From: Azadirachta indica
Taxonomy: Eukaryota > Streptophyta > Magnoliopsida > Sapindales > Meliaceae
Direction of reading: 5' to 3'
Assembly: GCA_022749755.1 (NCBI GenBank)
Contig: CM040441.1
Location: 19,903,475 to 19,967,474, forward strand
DNA: 64,000 nucleotides
Of the stretch, positions 34,897 to 48,245 are shown piece after piece (the stretch's first letter is position 1; every line of letters begins with the position of its first letter). The notes under the pieces are model-generated. The model saw only the letters and a list, made by a program, of their open reading frames with translations, searched no databases and was not told the DNA's origin. The translations under genes and the position numbers were made by a program.

Positions 34897-37018
34897 TTAC
34901 CAATAATCTCCACATGAGCAGTTCCCATCCTTGAAATGATGGAAGCGTTTTATATCTCTTAGGATTATCTCCCTTTGGCTCATTTTACTGCAATATTTCA
35001 TAATAAAATGACAATGCCTACAGACTCTATGGTTCTTCACAATCCTAATAGTCACTCCTGGATCAGTTCGAATGAGCCCAAAAGCAAGTGCCAACTTCTC
35101 ACTATGACTTCCCAATACTTTTTCGCTCTCTTCTTCGTCAATGTTATGAATTACCCTCTCTGCTCCAGGCTTGTATCCGCGTTCCTTGGCACTAGCCACT
35201 ATCTCCTCTAACTTCAAGTATATCTCCTTTGCATCCATGTGACCATGATCACCAGCAACAAAAGCATGCACATGGCCATCCAACTCTATATAACTCCATG
35301 CTGGATCTTTCTCTACATTTCTATTTTTCATCAATGTCCTCACTCTCTTTGCATCTTTCCATCTTCCTACTGCTGCATAAACGTTTGACAAGAAGACATA
35401 GCTACCAGGATCCTTAGGTTCAAGCTGCAGGAGTCTTTCTAAGGCTATTTTGGATATTTTGATATTCTTGTGAGCCCTACAAGCAGAAAAAAGGGCTCCC
35501 CAAATCACAAAATCAGGACTCATTGGCATCTTCCGAATGAACTTCAAAGCCTCATCTAGCTGGCCCACCCTGCCTAACAGATTGACAATTACTGTATAAT
35601 GCTTCATAGAGGGCTCAATGAAGTAATCAAGCTTCATGCTGTTAAAGAAATTAAATGCCATGTCTAATTGCCCAGCATACAAGCATGCAGTTAATATGGC
35701 AAGGAAGACCGTCCCATCTGGTTTTACATCTGCAATTACAGGAAGTTAGAGAAAGCAATACTTATAAAATCAAGTGGACTTGAAACTAAATATTACAAGA
35801 TCAAATACCTGAATACATCATCTGCTTAAAGCATTGGATAGCTTGCTCATAATGTCCATGGATCGCCCAACCCCATATCATAGCAGTCCAAGTAAGAAGG
35901 TCCTTTTGTTTTGTCTCACCAAAAACAAAACTTGCTGCGTCAATATTCCCACATTTTGCATACATATTCACCAAAGCAGTTCCAATAGCTCCATTCAACA
36001 CAAAACCATTGCTTGAAACATAATTATGAACTCTCACTCCTGCTTCAAGAGCTCCAACTTTAGCACAAGCTGAAAGAGCAGAAACAATAGCATGATCATT
36101 TGCCCTCACACCCTCATCCAACATCTGAAAGAACATCGCCAATGCCTTCTCCGATTCTCCATTTAGCAGAAACCCATTAACCATAGTGGTCCAAGAAACC
36201 ACATTCTTCTCCGGCATTTGCTCAAAAAGCTCACTCGCTTTCTTCAAATCCCCATTCCTCATAAACCCATCTACCAAACTACTCCATGAAACCACATTCT
36301 TTTCAGGCATCGCCTCAAACAGTTCCATTGCCTTCTTCAAATCTCCCACTTTACCACAACCATTAATCAACATATTCCACAACAAAACACCCGCGCTCTT
36401 ATTTCTATCGGGACTTTCATCAAACACCTTCAACGCCAACCGTATTCGTTCAAGTTTTACATACATATCAACCAAAGAAACCCTGACAAAAGCATCAAAC
36501 TCAAACCCACATTTCACAATCAAACAGTGCAGAGCTCTGCCAAGGCCCGTCGTACACAAACTGGCAACAGATTTCAACACAAACGGGTATGTAAGTCCAT
36601 CAGGTTTGATACCTAACCTCATCATAACAATAAAATGAGTAAGGGAACTGTGGAAACGGGAATTATGGAATAACCCACGAATCAAAGCATTGAATACATA
36701 CAAGTTCTTGGGAGTAAAGCAATAATTAAAGATAGCGAGGGAGTAATCAACGGACTTGCGTAGAGAAGCAGCGGATATCAACTGGGTTGTAATGTAGCTG
36801 CTCAAAAAGAGGTTGTGTTTGTGGCGAAGGATTTGAGCATGGATTTGACGGAGTTGTTTGGTGGATTTTGAAGAATGAATGAGAGATATAAAATTGGATT
36901 CAGTGAGGGTTTTAGTTTTAGAAGGTTTATGAGAGGAAGAGTGAAAGGATTTTGTTTTGGTTGTGATCTGAAGACTAGACGACGTCCTCTCATTCTCATC
37001 ACTCAGGAATACTGCCAT
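34897..37018 (-). CDS. DYW-class pentatricopeptide repeat protein
   Basis: Predicted organellar RNA-editing factor (C-to-U). Two exons on -: 37018-35809 and 35729-34897, joined through a phase-1 GT-AG intron of 79 bp, giving 680 aa. The N-terminus is serine/threonine-rich and could be a transit peptide. PLS-type PPR motifs run from about residue 80 to 490 (for example KNVVSWSSLVDGFMRNGDLKKA, shortened here to its core VVSWSSLVDGF). E/E+ motifs follow, then the PG-like box GYKPGAE and the DYW deaminase domain. The domain has the HSE catalytic motif (GSHSEKLALAFG), the CRHCH zinc ligands and the terminal CSCGDYW. All key DYW residues are present. PPR genes of this class usually lack introns, so the intron near the end of the repeats is worth noting. 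Remembered relative: At1g04840. The editing site is unknown. Confidence 0.95.
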
Positions 37019-38160
37019 CGATGGATGGTACGACTATAACATGTAGTCTTTCAAGGTAAGTGAGCAAACAAGCCTACGAGTGTGTGTTGTTTCCTTACAG
37101 AGTGTGTGAATGTAACTGAATAATATGCGCATCACTTATCATTTTTGTTTTCCTATCAAGGGAAAACTTGAAAATCCATAGAAGGATGATGTCCCCTTTT
37201 ATATCTTTAAACTTTCAATACCCACGCATGCACGTTATTAGGGATGCCAAACTTTCCTGTGGATTTAGGGTTCACGACAATTCGTTTCAATAAAATAAAA
37301 TTGAGATAATATAATAAAAAATAAGTAGAAATTAATTATTTCTATATTATTAATCGAGTAAGGAATGATTGAGTACTCATCACTCTATCCGGCCCCATTA
37401 TATATATATATATATATATATATTTAATATATTATTTTTTTTAAAAAATATATTTATTATATAAATAATATTTAATTAAAAATTTTTTTAAATATATAAT
37501 TTTTTTATTAATAGTAAAATTTATATTTTAAATATAATTATTACATAAAAATAACAAAATAATATATTAATGATAACTTTAACTTGTATTTAATATTAAA
37601 AAATATAAAAATAAGCAAAATAAATAGAGATGAAAAATTTATTTTTTATATAAAAATTTTTTATTCTCGTTGTATTAATTAAGAATCATAATTAAGAATT
37701 CTATATGTTACATGTCAATTATCAATCAAGTCATACCAAAGGTTTATATAAATACTATTATACCACTGCTTAGAGTTTACGGTTGGATTTAAGTGTTTAC
37801 AATTGGATTTAGTAAAAGTTATTGGGCTTGAATATGCAACTGAACATCAGCCCAAGCACAAGCCTATGTATGCTTTTGTCACTGGCACGGCGAGACAGGG
37901 AAGAAGATATACCAGAATGCAGTAACAATAAAAGAATAATATTTTGTGGCGATGATATTCATTATATTATTAGATTAATACAAGTAGAATATAAAATGCA
38001 CGCCACAATTTTGATGTGTAACTTTACTTAATGCATAGTCAAGTCATTACCTAAGTAACAACAAATCAACTTTTTTAAAACTTTGAGCTCGTGACTTAAA
38101 TCCATTGCATCATTTGTGTTTCCAACTTCCGTTAAAAGTTAATTAATACAAACTCTCTCC
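37019..38160. other. PPR 5' flank and AT-rich intergenic DNA
   Basis: Contains an (AT)n run at about 37398-37423. The first hundred bases upstream of 37018 are the likely PPR promoter/5' UTR, but no motif is certain. No other gene seen. Confidence 0.5.
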
Positions 38161-38169
38161 CATGGAAGA

Positions 38170-38555
38170 CTGAGGTGCTCCTAAGCATCTAAGCCAACAA
38201 ACTTGAGGCTGACATTGATGGCAATAGAACAGCACCAAGGAAAATGATTGTTAGCATTGACCAAGACCAAAATGTTGTCACTATTGAGACTCCAAACTAC
38301 TTGGTTTGGGAGAGCTAAGATCAAATGCTAATGAGTTGGCTACTATCATACGATTGAGAAGTTCTTTGACAATCATGGAATGCAGGAGCTTTTTAGAACT
38401 TTCGGAGGCATTGAAAAAAATGTCTATAACCGAGCAACAACAGGAACTATGCAAATCATATTAGAGATGCACAACATAAGAAAGGATGATGTTAACATGA
38501 ATAACTATTACTGGGAATCAGGTAACTGAAGATGAACTTGTGAATTGTGAGGTTT
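38170..38555 (+). pseudogene. Copia gag fragment (plus strand)
   Basis: Broken frames carry Copia gag signatures: TIETPNYLVWES, then DQMLMSWLLS, and later ITGNQVTEDELVNC. Stops lie within these stretches. It abuts, head to head, Copia pol sequence on the other strand. Confidence 0.65.
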
Positions 38556-40330
38556 CTTATAAAGGGTTTTGCCACGCCAAGAAATCTATTCCATGCTAGT
38601 TTATATACTGACAATAAAATGTACGTCACCCAAAACAAGCCATTGTCAAGCTTTTCTTTAATAAAGTGCTTGTACACTTCTACATGCTTTGTTCACTTAC
38701 GTAGAACTGGATTGTGTGATATGGATATAGTTGTTTTATTTTCCCAATAAGCTTTTATAGGTGCTAGACTGAGAATCTTCAACTCCTCAAGTATTGTCTT
38801 GATCCACTTTATTTCGCAAATTCCATGTGCAAGAGATCTAAACACTGCTCCTAGCTACCAAATTTTATTTTTTACTTTGCTGTGTCACAAGATTACCTTC
38901 AACGAAGGTGCAATAACCCAATGTTGGCCTTCTATCTATACTGTTTCTCGCTCAATATGTATCAGTATAGACTTCCATTTGTAAGTGGCCGCGTATTCTA
39001 AATAACAACCCTTACCTTGAAGTCCTTTTTAAGTATCTTTAAATCTTGTAAATATCATACAAATGATCTGGTCCCAAATAGTGCATAAATTGGATCACCA
39101 TGCTCACTGCAAAGGCTATGTCTGGGCGTGTATAAGATAATTAGATTAGTCTCCCAACCGATCTCTAGAGTTGTTCTCTATTCTTCACCTCCTTAGTTTT
39201 GGCGGCTTGTAATTTTACATTAGGCTTAATGGGAGTTTCAAGAACATATTTCTTTTCATTAACAAAGATACCTTCCTTAGTTCTTGCAAACTCCATTCCA
39301 AGGAAATATTTTAGAATACCCAAGTCCTTGATTTCAAAGTTGTTTGCAAGTCTCTTCTTAAGTCTTTCTAATTCATCAATATCATCAAAATAAACGATTA
39401 AAATCGTAACTCTACCTTCCTTCGAGTGTTTACAAAACATAGTACTATTTGCTTGGCTTCGCAGAAAATCATAGCTGGTTATAGTCTTTCCAAAGCGTTC
39501 AAACCACACTCTTGGTGACTTTTTTAAGTCTGTAGAAAGACTTTCTCAACCTGTTAACTTTGTTACTCCTAATGTTTTCCTCAAAACATGGCAGTAAACT
39601 CATGAACACTTCTTCATCTAAATCGCCATTGAGAAAGGCATTTTTCACATCTAGCTGGTACAACGGCCAATTGGACTTAATTGCTAAGGACACAGAACTC
39701 GAGTAAAGTTTACTTTTGCAACAGAAGCAAATGTTTCCTAATAGTCAATCCTGTAGGTTTGTGTAAAGCCTTTTGTCATAAGCCTTGCCTCGTCCTTTTT
39801 ATGCTTCCATTAGATTTATACTTCACAGTAAATACCCATTTGTAACCCACTTTTTTTTTTTTTTAATTTTTATCTTCTGGTAACTCGACAATCTCCCAAG
39901 TACCACTTTTAGAGCATTCATATCTTCCATAACTGCTAACATCCAATTCAGATCACCAAATGCTTCTTGTATACTTCTTGGAAAGAACAAGTGATAAATC
40001 CTAGAGGTAAACGCTATATGATTTTGAGACAGTCATATTGGCAATAGGATGTTTAGGACACGTGCGGGTTCCTTTGCTAATTGCTATTGGCAAATCTAGA
40101 TCCAAGGCATAATATTACAAGGTATAGTAGATGAAGAAATTAAAGGATTAGAATGAGTCAGAGTACCTGAAGTGTTTAGATGGATATATCCCGGAGTTTC
40201 TGATTGATCTTGTGCCAGTATGATTGTTGAGTCTTTTCTTTAATGATGAAATTTCTTTCGAGCATAAACCTGAAGTTCAAAATTTAAATGATTTACATTC
40301 TTCGATAATACATCTCCCCCTATTTGAGAT
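38556..40330 (-). pseudogene. Copia RT-RNase H remnant (minus strand)
   Basis: On - from about 40330 downwards: RT start near 39850 (EARLMTKGFTQTYRIDY), QLDVKNAFLNGDLDEEVFM (39693-39499), ILIVYFDDIDE and FEIKDLGILKYFLGMEFA (39509-39165). RNase H follows near 38990-38640 (DRRPTLGYCTFVEGNLVT, KHVEVYKHFIKEKLDNG). Numerous stops and shifts. Confidence 0.85.
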
Positions 40331-40569
40331 ACATCTATGCTGGGTAAGAGTGGATTAGGATTTTGTGAAAAAATCGAGAGGTGTTGTATGTGCCAACTCA
40401 AGGATCATATTGTAGTCAACTTATGGGTAATTGTGGTGTGATTGTCAGAACCATAGTTCCACTAAGAGTGCCATCTTGTAATAAGATATACAGGGAGAAG
40501 AGAATAGAATGTTTTCATAGTTTTCAAGTAAAAGACATAATTTTCTATTTATATCTAATAACTCCTTGA

Positions 40570-41357
40570 TATGATATCCATTAAAATAATCTTTTTAGTA
40601 TTAAGGTTTTTTTTTTGTTAAATGTCAGTCAACACAAAAGAGATGAATTATTTCATAATTCAATACCGTAAAATAAAATAGAGTAAGTAACATACTAGTT
40701 TCGGGAGAGCATTCTAGCCTTCACTTTTCCAATAAAATGAAATATGATAAGCAAACCTTTTAGGCCTACCGCGCCCACATTTCAATGTATTCCATAATTA
40801 TTGCCCAATAAATTTTCCAGCCAAATCTCGATGATCGACCAATTTGTTTAGCCGAATAGCAGGCAATGAATTTGGCGGAACAATGATTAGGAAGGAGTTT
40901 TTGTCCAATGAACTTTTAAATGGCACTTTGGAATAATTTAAAAATTAGAGTTAGAGATTACATTTTAAAAAATTTTATTAATTAATTATTATTATAATTT
41001 ATTATATTTAAAAATAAAAAAAAATAATTTTAAAATTAATTGATAAATTTTTTTAAAAATTATTTTAATCTTTTTATTTTAAACTATGTTACGTATCAAT
41101 CAATTCTTGAAAATTTAGGATAAAAAAAAACTAGATTCAAATATGAAGGATCAAGCTTAACAAATTTGATTGACAAACGGCAAGCAGCAGTTGTTGGAAG
41201 AACATAGTCTATAATAACAATGATAATACTTACAGACGTTATTCTTTCTAGACATCAACGAACAACAATCCCTCTGAAATGGCAAAATAAATAAGGATTG
41301 GACTCATTTCTCTCCCTTTCTTTCGTAATCATGATAATCATCATCATCATCATTTAG

Positions 41358-41414
<57 letters not shown>

Positions 41415-42195
41415 TTTCTTATTTAAGAATAAGATGGGGAATGGTAATTAATATTATTTTCCCATATATATTCCTTATGGGCGCACGTCTAATCCATTAC
41501 AATTTACAAGTACCAATTCAAAATCTATATAAAACAGTTTCATAGCTACAGGCCATACCCTATCCCATATATGGCTTAGTACGACAGATCAAATTTTTGA
41601 CTAAAGTAGTATTTATTTTTTTATCTGATATTTTGAATATAATTAAAATTTAAATTTAACTGAAATAAAATTTAAATTTGACTGAAATTTAAATCTAATT
41701 AATATGTTTATTTTTTTTTATGTTATTATTGGTTTTTATAAAAATAAAAAATTTAACATTACTATATTTATATATATATGCTAAAAAATTTAAAATAAAT
41801 ATGATAAGTTATTGACATATATAAATGTTAAATAATAAATTAAAAGTATTAATAAAAAATAAAATATTTAATTCATTCACATATTAGTTATTTACATCTA
41901 AATTAAAACTTTTAACTTAATTATATTAAAATATTTTCAAATTGCCATAGATTGTCAAACATTCAAATATTGTATTAGAATATAAAATTGAATGATGAAC
42001 AACTACGTGGGTAGTTGCCATCGCAAGAATTTAAATAGTATAATAATACAAACTTCATTCATTTTTATTTTTCTATTTTCATTAGATCCATGAAAGTACA
42101 ATATTTCTACAATGATAAAGTACAATATTTCTGCAATGATGGAATTAGAGATTGGGGGATATTTTGTCGTTCGTTATCCGATACAATTATTACAA
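40570..42195. other. Intergenic AT-rich DNA
   Basis: No gene recognised. Holds the trinucleotide microsatellite at 41361-41413. Confidence 0.5.
41361..41413. repeat. (ATA)n microsatellite
   Basis: About 17 uninterrupted TAA/ATA units, preceded by a short (ATC)n run at 41335-41352. Confidence 0.95.
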
Positions 42196-44173
42196 TTAAA
42201 GTTTACTATTCTTAACAGGTCCCATCTGTTTTGCCTTGGCTCGCAAAACATGTTTCTGAATCTTCCCAGTTGCTGTCTTGGGCAATGGTCCGAATACTAC
42301 GGATTTCGGAACCCAATACGCCGGCATTTTCGACCTTCCAAACTTGATTATATCTTCCGCCAATTCTCGCTCATTTGAGTTATCCGCCTCTGGTTTCAAT
42401 GTGACAAATGCACAGGGGGATTCTCCCCACCGCTCGTCGGGCCTCGCCACCACGGAGGCTTCCAGAACTGCCGGATGCAAGTACAACACTTTCTCTACTT
42501 CTATACTACTGATGTTTTCACCACCAGGGATGATGATATCTTTTGATCTGTCTTTGATTTCCACGTAATTATCAGGATGTTTTACAGCAAGATCCCCTGT
42601 GTGAAACCAGCCGTTTGCAAAAGCTTCCTTGCTTGCTTCCGGGTTCTTTAAATATCCCTTCATGACACAATTCCCACGTATCACAATCTCTCCCATGGTT
42701 TTTCCATCAGCAGGAATTGGTTGGTTTGTTTTTGTGTCGACGACGTCTAAGCTGTCCAAGCAAATGGTCCGGACTCCTTGGCGGGAGTTCAAGCGGGCTA
42801 CGGTTTCGGGCGGGAGTGATTCCCACTCGGGTTTCTTTACACAAACAGCAGTCGGACCAGTGACTTCTGTGAGACCGTAAGTGTGAGTGATACGGAAGCC
42901 TTTTTGGGTCATTGAAAAGAGAACAGCAGGTGGGGGTGGAGCACCGCCTGTGTTTATATGTACAACATGAGGCAGGGGAAGAATAGTGTCCTCCGGGGGA
43001 GCATTGGCTATGGTGTTCAGCACCACCGGGGCAGCACAAAAGTGTGTCACACCGTGTTTGGCTATAGCTGAGTACACAGCCTTGGCTGTAACCTGTAAAA
43101 ACATCTAATTTTCAAGCACAATTGAGTAATATCAGGTGTAACAATTATCAATATCCAAATCTTAGATTACTGATTAACCTGGCGGAGGCAAATGCTTGTG
43201 CCGCAGAGAGCAGCAAGTGACCAACTGTAACTCCAGCCATTGCCGTGAAACATAGGCAAAGTCCAAAGAAATACAGCACCTTCATTCAATCCCCAGATCA
43301 GGGCACCATTCAAAGCCATTAAATATGCACCTCTGTGGCTCACCACAACTCCTTTTGGGCTCGCTGTTGTGCCTGAAGTATACCCCAACGCAATGCTCTG
43401 CCACTCATCTTGCGGTGGTTTCCAAGCAAATTCAGGATCTCCAGTTTCAAGAAACTTCTCATATTCAATGGCTCCTCTCCCCAGCGCATATTCCAATGGC
43501 TTCGGATTACAGCTTTCGTCGCCGATCACAATCAAAACTGGAGGCTTGAATTTGCCTTTCCTGCTGCTCTGCTCCATGATTTTCAGAGCTTCTTCTGCTA
43601 AAGTAAAATACTCTTGGTCCACAATAACAGCAGCAGATGAAGCATGATCCAGAATGAAGGCAATTGTTGCTGCATTTAAACGAATGTTAATACCATTTAA
43701 CACAGCTCCGGCCATCGGAACTCCGAAATGAGCTTCATACATCGGCGGCACATTTGGAGCAATCACCGATACCTGCCGGCATAGATCAGAGGCATAAACT
43801 TACTTCTTTCTACCATAATATCATCCGTGTATAACATAATTCATAAAAATTTTAATAAAATGAAAACACGGATAAGCAGAACACAATCAGTCCAGTTCAT
43901 TTCGGTTCAATTCGATTGAAAGCCATGATCATATAATCTGTATTCTCATATACACACCGTGCTGCCGAGTCCGACGGAGAGCTTGGAAAGAGCGGAGGCT
44001 AATCTCCGGCAGCGTTTGTAAGTCTGGAGCCACGTGTAGTGTTTTGATCCATGGATCACAGATATTTTAGAGGGATGCACCGTAGCTGCTCTCTCAACAA
44101 ACCACAGCGGCGTCAATGCGGTGTAGTTGGCCGCCGTTTTGGGAAGATCGTCGATGTCATTTGTCTCCACCAT
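42196..44173 (-). CDS. AAE7: Peroxisomal acyl-activating enzyme, acetate/butyrate-CoA ligase type
   Basis: Forms an acyl-CoA from a short carboxylic acid, ATP and CoA, in peroxisomes. Three exons on -: 44173-43958, 43772-43179, 43092-42196, all phase 0, giving 568 aa. ANL-family motifs are intact: P-loop YTSGTTASPKG at about 203-213, TYGLTE at 341-346, GWFHTGDL at 431-438 and the catalytic lysine in KTATGKIQK at about 547. The protein ends in SKL, a canonical type 1 peroxisomal targeting signal. The N-terminus (DIDDLPKTAANYTALTPLWF) fits Arabidopsis AAE7/ACN1, the acetate-CoA ligase that feeds the glyoxylate cycle; this is remembered, and other plant AAE members remain possible. The gene stands between the PPR gene and the UBA/PUB gene, on the same strand as both but with separate promoters. 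Confidence 0.88.
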
Positions 44174-44249
44174 TTCTTCTGCTGCTTCTCTACCGTTTTA
44201 GAAACAAGTCAACCAACAAAAAAGAAAGTGCCTATGAATCAGTAGAAAT

Positions 44250-45467
44250 ATTCTATTAATAGCATCATCATCTTTTGCGAAGTTATTATGGTAATTATTG
44301 ATCGACTGATGAAGTGTCCTAATTTTATTAGACCGGCATGTGAATAAGACAATGAGTACTACGTATTGCAGTTTTTTCTCGATTAATTATAGAAGATTAG
44401 CTATGAGATTATTATTAATATTGTTAAGGGTAGACTACATTTGTATCTCTAATGTTTGGACAACTAGCATGATGAATCTTACTAATTATGAAAAGGAAAA
44501 TAAGACATTGAAGTGTTTAAAAGACATTATGAATCTTCCTAACATGTATGGTAGAAATTGTTGTCTTTTTGTTCTTGATAGCCAAATAAAGGGTTAATCA
44601 CATGATGATATTTATTAGTATCTAATCTTGAATGATAGGATATAGTAATTAAAAAATAAGATATAAATTAAATATAATAAAAAGGTTTAATATCTATATA
44701 CAATAAATAAAGGATATGAATATTTTTAAATATCTTGCGAATATTTGTTAAGATAGCTATTTTATCTTTTTTTTTTTTAAATTAGATTATCAAAACAACG
44801 TCATTTTAAACTTGTTATAAAAAAAAAAAAAAAAAAAGTTAGCAACCCCTAAGTTGATTCTTAATTCTCTCTCTCTCTCTTTTATTTTTTCTCATTCATT
44901 GCCCAATGAGCTCCCATGCATCCACCAACCAATGAGCTTTTGACTCCTGTGTTGCGATCACAGTTATTGTGAAACGTTTATTCCTAAAAGATCAAATCTT
45001 TTTACGCCAACCAATTCATAACACTGTCCATCTCTCTATTGATATGGTAATTGACTCTTCTTTTAGAAAATCAGAATGATGAAAACCTTTTTTTGAATTT
45101 TTAAGATATTAAATATATGATTTAAGATAAAAATAATAGTTTAATAATGCATATTTTTTAATTTTTTAATTTTAAATTGAGTAAGTTGATGCACTATCCT
45201 CTTCTACAATATAATATACGAAACCAAATATATAATTTAAGATAAAATAATAGCTTTTGGAAAATAATATTCCTTAATATCTTAATTTTAAATTGTATAC
45301 GTTGATGGCTTAAATTCTTGATGGGTTATACTTTTATGCAATATAATATAAAATATTATTTTTAAAATAATTGTGTGTCAACCTACTATATTTTTACAAT
45401 ATAATATAAGATATTATCATGTACAAACATGATATTTATATGTAAAAGTGATGCTTATACTCTATTA
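44250..45467. other. AAE gene 5' flank and AT-rich intergenic DNA
   Basis: The likely promoter of the AAE gene is in the first few hundred bases. A (CT)n run lies at 44867-44880. No other feature was recognised. Confidence 0.45.
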
Positions 45468-45475
45468 GGGGTGGG

Positions 45476-45911
45476 CACAGGCTAATTTGCTTGGAGTTTT
45501 TAAATAAGTAGACCAAACCCAAGAACTTTAGGTTTCTATTTTTTGAAACTGGATCGGAACAACTCCAAGAAAAGAACCGGACTGATTGGTTTGGTTTAAT
45601 TTGATTTGGTTTTTAGGTTTCTATTTTAAATTTTTTTAATTCAAATTAAAACCAAAATAGCACTTATTTACATATGAATATTAATTTTTTCAACTTGATA
45701 AATATAAGTTAATTTTATAAATACTCATATCTATTAATATAATGTAATATAATTAATTATCTTTATAAAAAATTAAAAAAATAAACAAATTTGGTCGAGT
45801 CAAAGTTTTTTCAGTAAAGATCAGAATTAGATCGAATTACATATAAGACCGGACCAAATGGGTTCGATCTTATCTGATTTTCCTTTTCTTAGTCTTTTTT
45901 GCCCAATCCTA
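45476..45911. mobile_element. hAT-type MITE, 436 bp
   Basis: Terminal inverted repeats TAGGGGTGGGCA on the left and TGCCCAATCCTA on the right (10 of 12 matching). The flanking 8-mers tactctat and caccttat match at 5 of 8 positions, so an old target duplication is possible. The interior has ttggtttggttt-type subterminal motifs and no coding frame. Confidence 0.65.
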
Positions 45912-46239
45912 CACCTTATGCCATTTTATCTTGTCTTTGGAGTCTCATAAATATATTTGGCAACTAGTATTCACTCATGAATTAATGTCTATAATTATTG
46001 TTGTTTTCTATGTTTCTTCAGTTTAAAGAATTTTTCCCCTCTTTCACAAAAATATATATGTTTTTCTTATCAGAAATAACTTAATGATATTTTTAAGATT
46101 TATGTTGTTCTGGTCTTAGATGCTATTTGGAAACATATACCGATTTGCTTACAAAATTTTCTTCACGATTTTGGCTTTCATTATTTCTATATTATAAACT
46201 TGGTAATTGATCAATTAAACTATTATATATGTAGGTAAA

Positions 46240-48245
46240 AAATGAAGATGAATTTGACGATGATAGAAACTAGTGAACAAATATTTTTTATAGCAATGAT
46301 CTTTGCCAATTTCATTCAAATCAAACTCTACAAGCTACAAGTGAAGAATTTACTAGTGAAACTACTAGTAAGAAATTAACTTCAAGTATATGCAGTCACT
46401 TTAAGACGGAGGGGAATAAAAGTATTGGGTATTGAAATGCAATTTGTTTGTATTGTAAAAAAGTAATATCTTATAAGTCAAAGGATGAAACTCACATCTA
46501 CATAATCATTCAAAAACATGTCTTCATAGAAGGCAACTAAGCATAAATTCCACCACAAAGAAATTACAAGCGCATGTCGTTGATAGGAAAATATAAGTGT
46601 CTACTTTTTCTTTTGATCAAGAAAGTGCTAGGAAAGAGCTCGCCAACAAGATAATCATGCATAAATATCCCCATAATATGATTGAACACATCGGGTTTAG
46701 AAAGTTTATCAAGACTCTCTAACTTATGTTTAAGGTCATTTATCGTAATACATTGAAAAAACGATATTTTGAAGTTATATGATTATGAGAGGGCTAAGAT
46801 AATGAGTTTGTTAGAGGCAAATGGGGAAGAATTACTATCACTATTGACATGTGGACTTCTAACAACCAATAAAAAAGCTTCATGGTAATAACCGTGCATT
46901 TTACAGATGATTGTTGGGTGATGCAAAGTCACATTTTGAGGTAATTTCTAGAACATTAAATTTGTTGATAATTTTTATTTTCTTACTAAATTTTTTTTAC
47001 ATGATATAACATGATATTTATTATTATTTATCACTGTCTTATTAGGTTTATATACGTGCTATGTCTATATACTGCTAAAATGCTTGCTGAAACATTCATG
47101 GAATGTTTGTTAAAATATAACATTGACTGCAAATTATCTACTTTGACTATCTATAATTGTAATAAAAATGATGCTATGATTGAAAAGCTTGATGGTAGTT
47201 CATTGTTGTTGAATGGAAAATTGTTTTAGGTGCAATGTGCTGCTCATATATTATTTGATTGTGAAAGATATGCCATCTGTTTGAAAGAATTCGTGGTAGT
47301 GTTTTTTATTGGATAGTAATACCAAAAATAAAAGAAACATTTGTTTGAATAGCCTATAAGTTTAATATTTCTTACGCTAAGATGTTAGTTGCTGATTATA
47401 AGATTAGGTAAATTCTACTTATTTGATATTTAAAAGTGTTTTGAGTTATAAAGATTTGTTTCCTCATTTAAAACAATGAGAACAACAGTATAAATGTTTA
47501 CTTATTGATAAAGATTGAATGTTTGTAAAAGAAATTTATGATAGACTTCAATCCTTTTATGAAATTACTACATTATTTTCTGAAACTAAATATTCTACAA
47601 CTAATTTTTTTTTTTAAATATTTGTGAGATTTTATTGTCTATGAGAAGTGACTTAATTCTTGTAATGGTGAAATAAGGATGATGGCTAAAAAAAAAATAA
47701 AAAAATTTGACAACTATTGGAATGTGGTTTATGAAATATGGTTGTGGTAATTGTTTTCGATCAAAGATATAAGTTGAATTTAGTGCGATACTGTTTTTCA
47801 TTTTGTATGGGGATTATTATACAATTGAAATTGAGAAAAGTCATAGTTTTTATTATGCATTAATAAAAGATTATCAAGTAAGGTTTAAAACACGTGAGGA
47901 AGTTATTCAATCTTCAGTTACTTTATCATCTTATTTGGAGGGGGTTACTAAAAAATAAAAGAATGATTGGCACAATTTAATATGTTGGTAAATCAAAGTA
48001 TTAGTACTATTCAAACTAAATCTGAGTTGGATTACTATTTGGATGAAAATGTCATTTTGGTAGAAGATGAATAGTTCAAATATCTTACTTTACAAGAAAT
48101 TGCTAGAGATGTAGCTATTCCTATTTCCATAGTTGCATTAGAATCATCTTTTAACGTTAGTGGTGGATTTATACTTTCGTAATATAGTAGACTTTATCCA
48201 AAGATATTGGAGGCTTTAATGTGTGCTCAAAATTAGTTGTGGGGT
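46240..48245 (+). pseudogene. hAT transposase pseudogene (BED zinc finger, hATC)
   Basis: Decayed frames follow the order of plant hAT/RICESLEEPER-type transposases. A BED-finger remnant lies near 46390-46600 (CLYCKKVIS). Core pieces lie at 46600-46940 (ELANKIIMHKYPHNMIEHIG, ITIDMWTSNNQ, FMVITVHFTDDCWV). The C-terminal dimerisation domain lies at 48090-48240 (YLTLQEIARDVAIPIS, SRLYPKILEALMCAQN). Many stops and shifts are present. A hAT-like end TTGCCATCCCTTA occurs at 48649-48661; the matching left end was not identified. Confidence 0.85.

Noticed and set aside
36186..36638. 150-codon frame on +
   Set aside because: It is antisense to the PPR exon 1 repeats; the - strand frame has full family motifs.
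41361..41413. Short-period array considered as CRISPR-like
   Set aside because: Plain trinucleotide microsatellite with no spacers.
42278..43647. Overlapping + and - frames of 60-110 codons over the AAE gene
   Set aside because: Shadows of the AAE7-like frame.
47011..47229. 72-codon frame on +
   Set aside because: Part of the decayed hAT transposase region, not a separate gene.
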